Origin: Tubiluchus corallicola
Lineage: Eukaryota > Priapulida > Priapulimorpha > Priapulimorphida > Tubiluchidae
Reading direction: 5' to 3'
Assembly (NCBI GenBank): GCA_030141605.1
Contig: JAQGDQ010000008.1
Location: forward strand, 951,501 to 1,015,500
DNA length: 64,000 nucleotides
Part shown: one piece after another, positions 59,181 to 64,000 of the stretch
Position numbering within the stretch: position 1 is the stretch's first letter
Layout of the letters: each line of letters starts with the position of its first letter
Position numbers and translations under genes: made by a program
Notes under the pieces: model-generated
Database searches by the model: none
What the model was told of the DNA's origin: nothing
What the model saw: the letters and a program-made list of their open reading frames with translations, nothing else

Positions 59181-59660
59181 TTTTGTTGTTGTTGTTGGCA
59201 TCCTTCTGTCTCGGAAGACAATGGAGTGTGCCCATGAGAGTCTCTCCAGGGCGCATGCCTGGGCAAGGTGTATGGAGATCCTTAGTTGCCCAGACAACAG
59301 GAACCCCTTCTCTTCCTCCCTGGTGTACTCCAAAGGAAAGCAGAGCGATACATTTGGCACCAGGAACTGCCGGAATCATTGAGCATGCTGCACCGGTCCG
59401 CCTTCGGGGTTCCACTCCTGATTTGGAAGGTTTACTCCTCTACACATGGCCGTTGGGTCACTTGACCTCCGCCCTCTAGCCGTTGTCTGCTTGTGCAACT
59501 CCTCCGCCTAGTGCCGAGATACAGTGTGGGCAACCCGCAAGCCTACAACACCTGATATTCCTAGGCGGTCACTCATCCAAGTACTAACCAGGCTCTACGT
59601 TGCTTAGCTTCGGTGATCAGACTAGAACCGGTGTTTTCAACATGATTTGGCTGTAATGTG
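59181..59660 (-). mobile_element. 5S-rRNA-derived SINE (SINE3-like) with target duplication
   Basis: On the minus strand the element begins with a 5S-rRNA-like head (59,539-59,658). About 340 bp of unrelated body follow, ending GGATGCCAACAACAACAACA and an A-rich tail. The 9-bp GATTTAGAT directly repeated at 59,172-59,180 and 59,661-59,669 is the target-site duplication. This structure, a Pol III 5S promoter plus body plus short-repeat tail, is that of SINE3-type retroposons. Open frames of 61-103 codons across it are not genes. Confidence 0.85.
59539..59658 (-). ncRNA. 5S rRNA-like head of the SINE (not a functional 5S gene)
   Basis: 120 bases, the length of 5S rRNA. It shares CACCGGTTCTxGTCxGATCA, CCGAAGCTAAGCAACG (box A) and GGTTAGTACTTGGATGAGTG (box C) with animal 5S rRNA. 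The 5' stem is poorly matched and several conserved bases differ. Because it is fused to a SINE body inside a target duplication, it is a retroposon promoter. Confidence 0.85.
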
Positions 59661-60841
59661 GATTTAGATATGCAGTTGATATTTCAGTTGTTTTCTGACT
59701 TTCCTATTTACTAACGGGCCTGGTCTAGCCATCCCTTCATAACTTCATAATGATGCAGGAAGTGGCTTCATTGAATGTGATCAGGTGTACGTGACCGATT
59801 TTTGGAAGACACGTTGTTGCTTTTGATATGGTGGCAACAGGTTGTTCTGTGAAGATGTTAACATTAGATATGGCTGAACTAGTGAAGCTAAAGTAGTTGG
59901 ACACAGTGGTGATCAGTTCGATTTAATGGTGGTTTGGACATTGTAAATCCACATTCCACTGTTGCGGTACGGTTTGGGAGGCAGGCGATTGTTAATAGCT
60001 GTTGGTCTGGAAGTTTGGAGGTGAGCTGATGTCAGTGCAAAGGTATGAGCCGATTTATAGACTAATTATGTAACATGATGTTAAAGGCGATATTAAGAAC
60101 CACAGAGTGAAAGAACTATCTGATGGTACGTACTACTGAGTTACGATCTAGCGTAATGTGCCGGAACCAGTCTGTGGGCGGGTCATTAGATTCCTGAAGC
60201 AGGTTACTTATAATCGCACACTGTCTGGTAGAACTATTACTTAGTCACCCTCTATATGTTTGGTATGGCACAAAGCTTTACCTGAATTGTTTTCATGCAC
60301 AGTGCTTACAGAAACACAGATACTATACTTTGGGATGACACCATGATAATGGCACCGTCCCTGTGTACACTAGTTTAGACATGCCCACTAATTGCCCATT
60401 AGATATGAGTTTAGATATGCCCACTAACATTTCCTTTTATTCTAGTACCCATGATATGATTATAATGATGTCGTCATTAAATATTCATTTAACCTAGTGA
60501 ATGTAATGATCTCCAGTGGAAGTGATTTTTTTAAGTTTCCTAATGATAATAACGTTTATTTATGTTTCACTGTACAATGATTGCAAGGATTTAATTGCTA
60601 CTTTATTGTATTGATTTTTACAATAATACTGTCTACATTTGTTGTATAATTAATCACTTTATTATTTGATATATTTTGCATTTTGGCTAAGTAAACATTA
60701 TAATGACATCTGCATCCTGATGCATCCCTCCATTTTTGTACATAGATTTAGTGAACAGCTAAACAAATTAGTCTTTAGACCCATGACACCCAGTGCATTC
60801 TAGTTTTATCATAACAATCAATGACATCAGTATGACATATG
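59661..60841. other. Spacer without recognised feature
   Basis: Unique-looking sequence between the SINE and minisatellite array 4; no gene was seen. Confidence 0.45.
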
Positions 60842-61098
60842 TTTGCCATTTTTTCGACTTTTTCACTTGTGCCTTTCTTTACCTACTTTTCCATTTGTGC
60901 CATTTTTTCCTGTGCCATTTTTACTTGTGTCTTTTTTCCTGTGCCATTTTTACCATGTCGGTCTTTCCTTGTGCCGTTTTTTCCTACTTTTCTATTTGTG
61001 CCATTTTACCTACTTTTCTATTTGTGCCATGTTTTTCCTGTGCCATTTTTACCGTGCCATTTTTTCCTGTGCCATTTTTACTTGTGTCATTTTTACCA
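60842..61098 (-). repeat. 15-bp minisatellite, array 4 (inverted)
   Basis: About 17 units; on the minus strand the unit is ATGGCACAGGTAAAA, with variants carrying AAATAGAAAAGTAGG. On the plus strand it reads as TTTGTGCCATTTTTTCC. All three plus frames stay open because the unit lacks stops, so the 93-105-codon Phe/Cys-rich frames here are not genes. Confidence 0.9.
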
Positions 61099-61169
61099 CA
61101 CACCCATTAAAGGAATTGTCCTAGATCAGTGTGGTACAATTGAAACGGCAGTCTAACAATTGTTAATGC

Positions 61170-61512
61170 TGGATGGGTGGTACCTGAGGGGATTTTGCAG
61201 CAGTAATTCCATACTGAAGCAATGCTGCAAGGGTTTGCAATCTCTAGTAACAAAAGTTTGTGAGTCTTTCTCTTCAGTTTGAATCTGTTGTGTACCATCT
61301 GTATTATAGGTAATGTAGAATGTAGAAACATAATTTGAATGACACAAGTATAACTAAGTGTAATTTCTACATTAAATTTTAATAAACCCCACCTGCAGCC
61401 ACTCCAATTTGCACAGCTTGTTAAAATCTTGCTGCAGTTTCTAGTTAAAAAATAATGGTGCTGTTGAAGTAAATATCTTTGTGCCACCAGTAAGTGTTGA
61501 TGGTATATAGTT
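61170..61512 (-). mobile_element. Decayed LINE reverse-transcriptase fragment
   Basis: On the minus strand, out-of-frame pieces line up with the end of a LINE reverse transcriptase. GGTKIFTS sits where (A)DDTKIF is expected, followed by KLQQDFNKLCKLEWLQ and then TDGTQQIQTEEKD and FVTRDCKPLQHC. The catalytic Asp pair is lost and stops interrupt the frame. This explains the 143-codon frame at 61,107-61,538, which reads mostly the wrong phase. It differs from the LINE at 54.5-56.1 kb. Confidence 0.75.
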
Positions 61513-61538
61513 GTAGATGTAAAGTATAAACTCGACAC

Positions 61539-63309
61539 ACAGGTAATTATTGCCCCGAAACAGATCCTGCAGCACTTAGCATATGTAACATCTTTCTAAC
61601 CAGATAACTCACAATTCCTTTCATAAATCTGCAAATTTCATAATTTTGCAGAATTTAATGGCTTTGGAGAACTTGATAACTCTGTAGTTAAAACTCCTGA
61701 GCTAAGCAGTACCACCTGGAAATTTGCACATTTTCTGCATTTTAGAGAGGTTTATTGCAGCCATTTTAACAAAAAGTTGAGAAAACTTTGCTTCTAAATC
61801 TAAGCTTTTTGGTGAAAATTTTCCATTATGAATTAAATAATTTAGTTGATAACTACATGTACAATAAATGCTAAGTCAGCTTCACTATATCTATATACAC
61901 CAGATTGACTTTTAAGGAATTTTCAAGAGTTGACAAAAAATGTTATGTGGTGCACTGTGAAGATATGATTTTTGTTTTATTTTATAAGCTTGGACTTGTA
62001 CCATTACCTTACCAATAACTGCATTATTAAAACTGATGAATAACATAAAGACTACATGCTTAACAATAGCTGTAGCTGCAGTTGGTCCTCCCTAGGTTTT
62101 GTGTGGCCCATAGGTATGGTTTCTAGTAGACGTTGGGTATGTTGTTGGCTGTGCAGGTTACCACGAGCTGATTACGTCTCCCTGTGTATCGTGCATTCTT
62201 CTAGTGAGATGGCTATAGAGTGATGTCAGTCTTTGAAATGACCAAGTATTTTGCGAAAATCGCCCATCTTGACAGGTTGTTTCCAACTCGGTGCATTCAC
62301 ATCGACGTCTCGTTTAAAAAACTACAATCTCCACATGGTTAAATGTTTGCCCATAGAAAATTATTTTCTATGAAAGTGATAATGTTTAGAAGACGAAAGC
62401 TGATTAAGATTGGTTGTAGTCGGTTTTTAAGTTTAGAGCTCATATCTGCAACATCGTATTTCTGGATTTTAGTTATAAGAATATAAACGATTAACAATTA
62501 TTAACTTCAGTGGTGTCATATATTTAATTGTGGTAATAGTAAGAAATTTGTCAGTGGTAAAGTCAAAAGTCACCTAAAATCATTTTCACGTTTGCATTTG
62601 AAGTTCGTAATATGCCTATAATATTACATTGGTGAGAGCATGTATCAAATGGCAAGAGGTGAGTCTCATGCTCAGTTCAACTCAATTGATGCAAGAGATT
62701 TGTGTCTGCTTGTATCTTACTTCAGATGGACAATACTTTGGCTATGTACTTTTCTTTCCAAGTCTTTTCAAAGCAACATACATGAAGTTTCGTATTTGCT
62801 TTTGTAGTAATGTGGAAACTTCATGAAAAGCTTGGTTAACTGAAGTCTGGTGCTGCCAGTATACAGTGCACATATGTTTGCATGTCTTTGTGGATATTTT
62901 GTCTTTTTAAATTACTGCGTATGATCTTAACCTTAAATTTTAATTTTTATTTGAATTTTAAGTTTCTAGGCCTAAGGCTAAGATTTAGTGTTTGTGTGTG
63001 TGCGTGTTTGTGTGTGTGTGGGCACCTGCGTGGGTGGGAGTGATTTACTTTGCAACCATTTGGTATTCAGCTGACGTTTTAGTTTTTGTTTTGTGGAACA
63101 AAGGGCTCTTGAATTACACGTTCCTGGCCTATCCAATTTGGAGATCTGTGAACTGCAACATATCATGCCTTTTGATAATCTCCAATATAAATAAACTTAG
63201 CAATTTGTAAAATGAGCATAACAGTGTGAGTTGCTCTTTGTCTAGTGTTACACAAATCTAGTTTGGAATTATAATTTGAAACTTTGACAGAAATCAAAAC
63301 TGAAAAGAA
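61539..63309. other. Spacer upstream of FARS2
   Basis: AT-rich with a GT microsatellite at 62,986-63,025. It probably contains the FARS2 promoter, but no motif stands out. A TGA in frame with the FARS2 start lies at 63,301-63,303. Confidence 0.5.
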
Positions 63310-63940
63310 ATGGAAAAGTTTATGTTGTCTCATATGACATTGGCTGCTGGATGCTTGAGTAGGCCTATTATTTTAGTAAAATCAGCTGTGCAAGGAATTC
63401 ATACACGAGTTTTATCAGTTGGACCTACTAGCTGTCATTGCCATAAACAAGTGGTCACATTAAAATGGTTATGTAAAAATCCTCAGACAACTCGATGCTG
63501 CTACTTCTTCATAAACAGATGGACTAGTTCTACAGCTCAACAAAGTTTGAATGTTGACGAAACGTTGATTAGATTTGATGGCAAAGAATACCAGCGAGAT
63601 GCGTTCACAAATGTGACGTCTAGAATATTATCTCATGTCGGAAGAAACTTGCACAGTCAGAAATATCATCCACTGTGGCACATAAAAAACAGAATTGTAG
63701 ACTATGTGTATTTTACATACAAAAACAGACGCAATAATCCATTATTTTCTGTGCATGAAAACATCAGTCCCATAGTGACAACAGAGCAAAATTTTGACAG
63801 TTTGCTTGTACCATTGGATCATGTTAGTCGTTCACTGTCTGATAGCTATTACATCAATAAAAATCAGATGTTGCGAGCGCATACTTCAGCACATCAAAGA
63901 GATCTAGTGAAAGCCGGTCTTGATGCTTTTCTTGTTGTAG
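63310..63940 (+). CDS. FARS2: Mitochondrial phenylalanyl-tRNA synthetase, first coding exon (partial)
   Basis: A monomeric class II synthetase that charges mitochondrial tRNA-Phe. The exon codes 210 residues plus one base before a GTAAGT donor at 63,941; the rest is beyond the window. Residues 1 to about 85 are basic, Ser/Cys-rich and unconserved, fitting an import presequence longer than the human one. VGRNLHSQKYHPLWHIK, NPLFSVHENISPIVTT, QNFDSLLVP and MLRAHTSAHQRDLVKAGLDA match human FARS2; HTSAHQ (191-196) lies at the start of the Phe and ATP site. An in-frame TGA three codons before the ATG fixes this as the first Met, with later Mets at residues 5 and 9 as alternatives. Confidence 0.95.
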
Positions 63941-64000
63941 GTAAGTAAAGCTAATTATGTTATCTTATGTGTAATAGGGACTGTGTCAGGCTTTAAGATT
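63941..64000 (+). other. Start of FARS2 intron 1
   Basis: Begins with consensus GTAAGT; the sequence ends inside the intron. Confidence 0.85.

Noticed and set aside
58955-59479. Open frames of 61-103 codons on both strands
   Set aside because: They overlap the 5S-derived SINE or its flank and have no domain.
59539-59658. Functional 5S rRNA gene
   Set aside because: The 5S-like block is fused to a retroposon body, lies inside a 9-bp target duplication and has mismatches in conserved stems, so it is a SINE head.
60793-61156. Three overlapping plus-strand frames of 93-105 codons, Phe/Cys-rich and membrane-like
   Set aside because: They come from a stop-free 15-bp minisatellite read in all three frames; there is no domain and no conserved frame.
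61107-61538. 143-codon minus-strand open frame as a gene
   Set aside because: Most of it reads the wrong phase of a decayed LINE reverse transcriptase; the meaningful residues are in other frames.
1-64000. CRISPR arrays, operons, phage or plasmid functions
   Set aside because: Introns, SINEs, LINEs and animal-type genes show a nuclear animal genome; no spaced identical direct repeats or prokaryotic signals were seen.

Overview
The window is AT-rich nuclear DNA from an invertebrate animal. The genes are split by GT-AG introns of roughly 0.3-4 kb, operons and bacterial signals are absent, and every recognisable gene is a conserved animal gene. Nothing here fixes the phylum. I assigned genes by reading translations and comparing them with remembered human and fly family members. 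No alignment software was run, and exon borders were placed by hand.

Layout. (1) About 966-33,123, minus strand: the N-terminal third of a HERC2-type giant HECT E3 ubiquitin ligase. It has 27 coding exons whose phases join without a break into 1,541 codons. In order these encode the conserved N-terminus with a Cys-rich insert, the first RCC1-like propeller, the conserved linker, the cytochrome-b5-like domain, and a region with a His-rich expansion. The rest of the gene lies beyond base 1. (2) 33.1-36.65 kb: the spacer between divergent genes, with a diverged repeat and two non-LTR retrotransposon tails. (3) 36,655-45,252, plus strand: a complete 174-aa dCMP deaminase (DCTD) in four exons; its first intron carries two TA-flanked inverted-repeat elements. 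(4) 47,396-47,959, minus strand: a complete, uninterrupted Ras GTPase CDS. A splice acceptor at 48,074, a splice donor at 56,451 and a YY1/TCTCGCGA-type promoter near 56,77x suggest a non-coding first exon and an 8.4-kb leader intron. (5) 56.8-63.3 kb: a repeat-rich spacer with 15-bp minisatellite arrays, a 5S-rRNA-derived SINE bounded by a 9-bp target duplication, and a decayed reverse-transcriptase fragment. (6) 63,310 to beyond the end, plus strand: the first coding exon of mitochondrial phenylalanyl-tRNA synthetase (FARS2).

The genes share no pathway: ubiquitin signalling in DNA repair, dTMP precursor supply, growth signalling and mitochondrial translation. The unusual material is in two places. 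One is the lineage-specific inserts in HERC2, a Cys8 module and a poly-His tract. The other is the non-coding DNA: a near-perfect hairpin in the inferred Ras leader intron, the 15-bp arrays, the 5S SINE, several TIR elements, tRNA-like SINE heads, and a coding-like antisense fragment inside a HERC2 intron.
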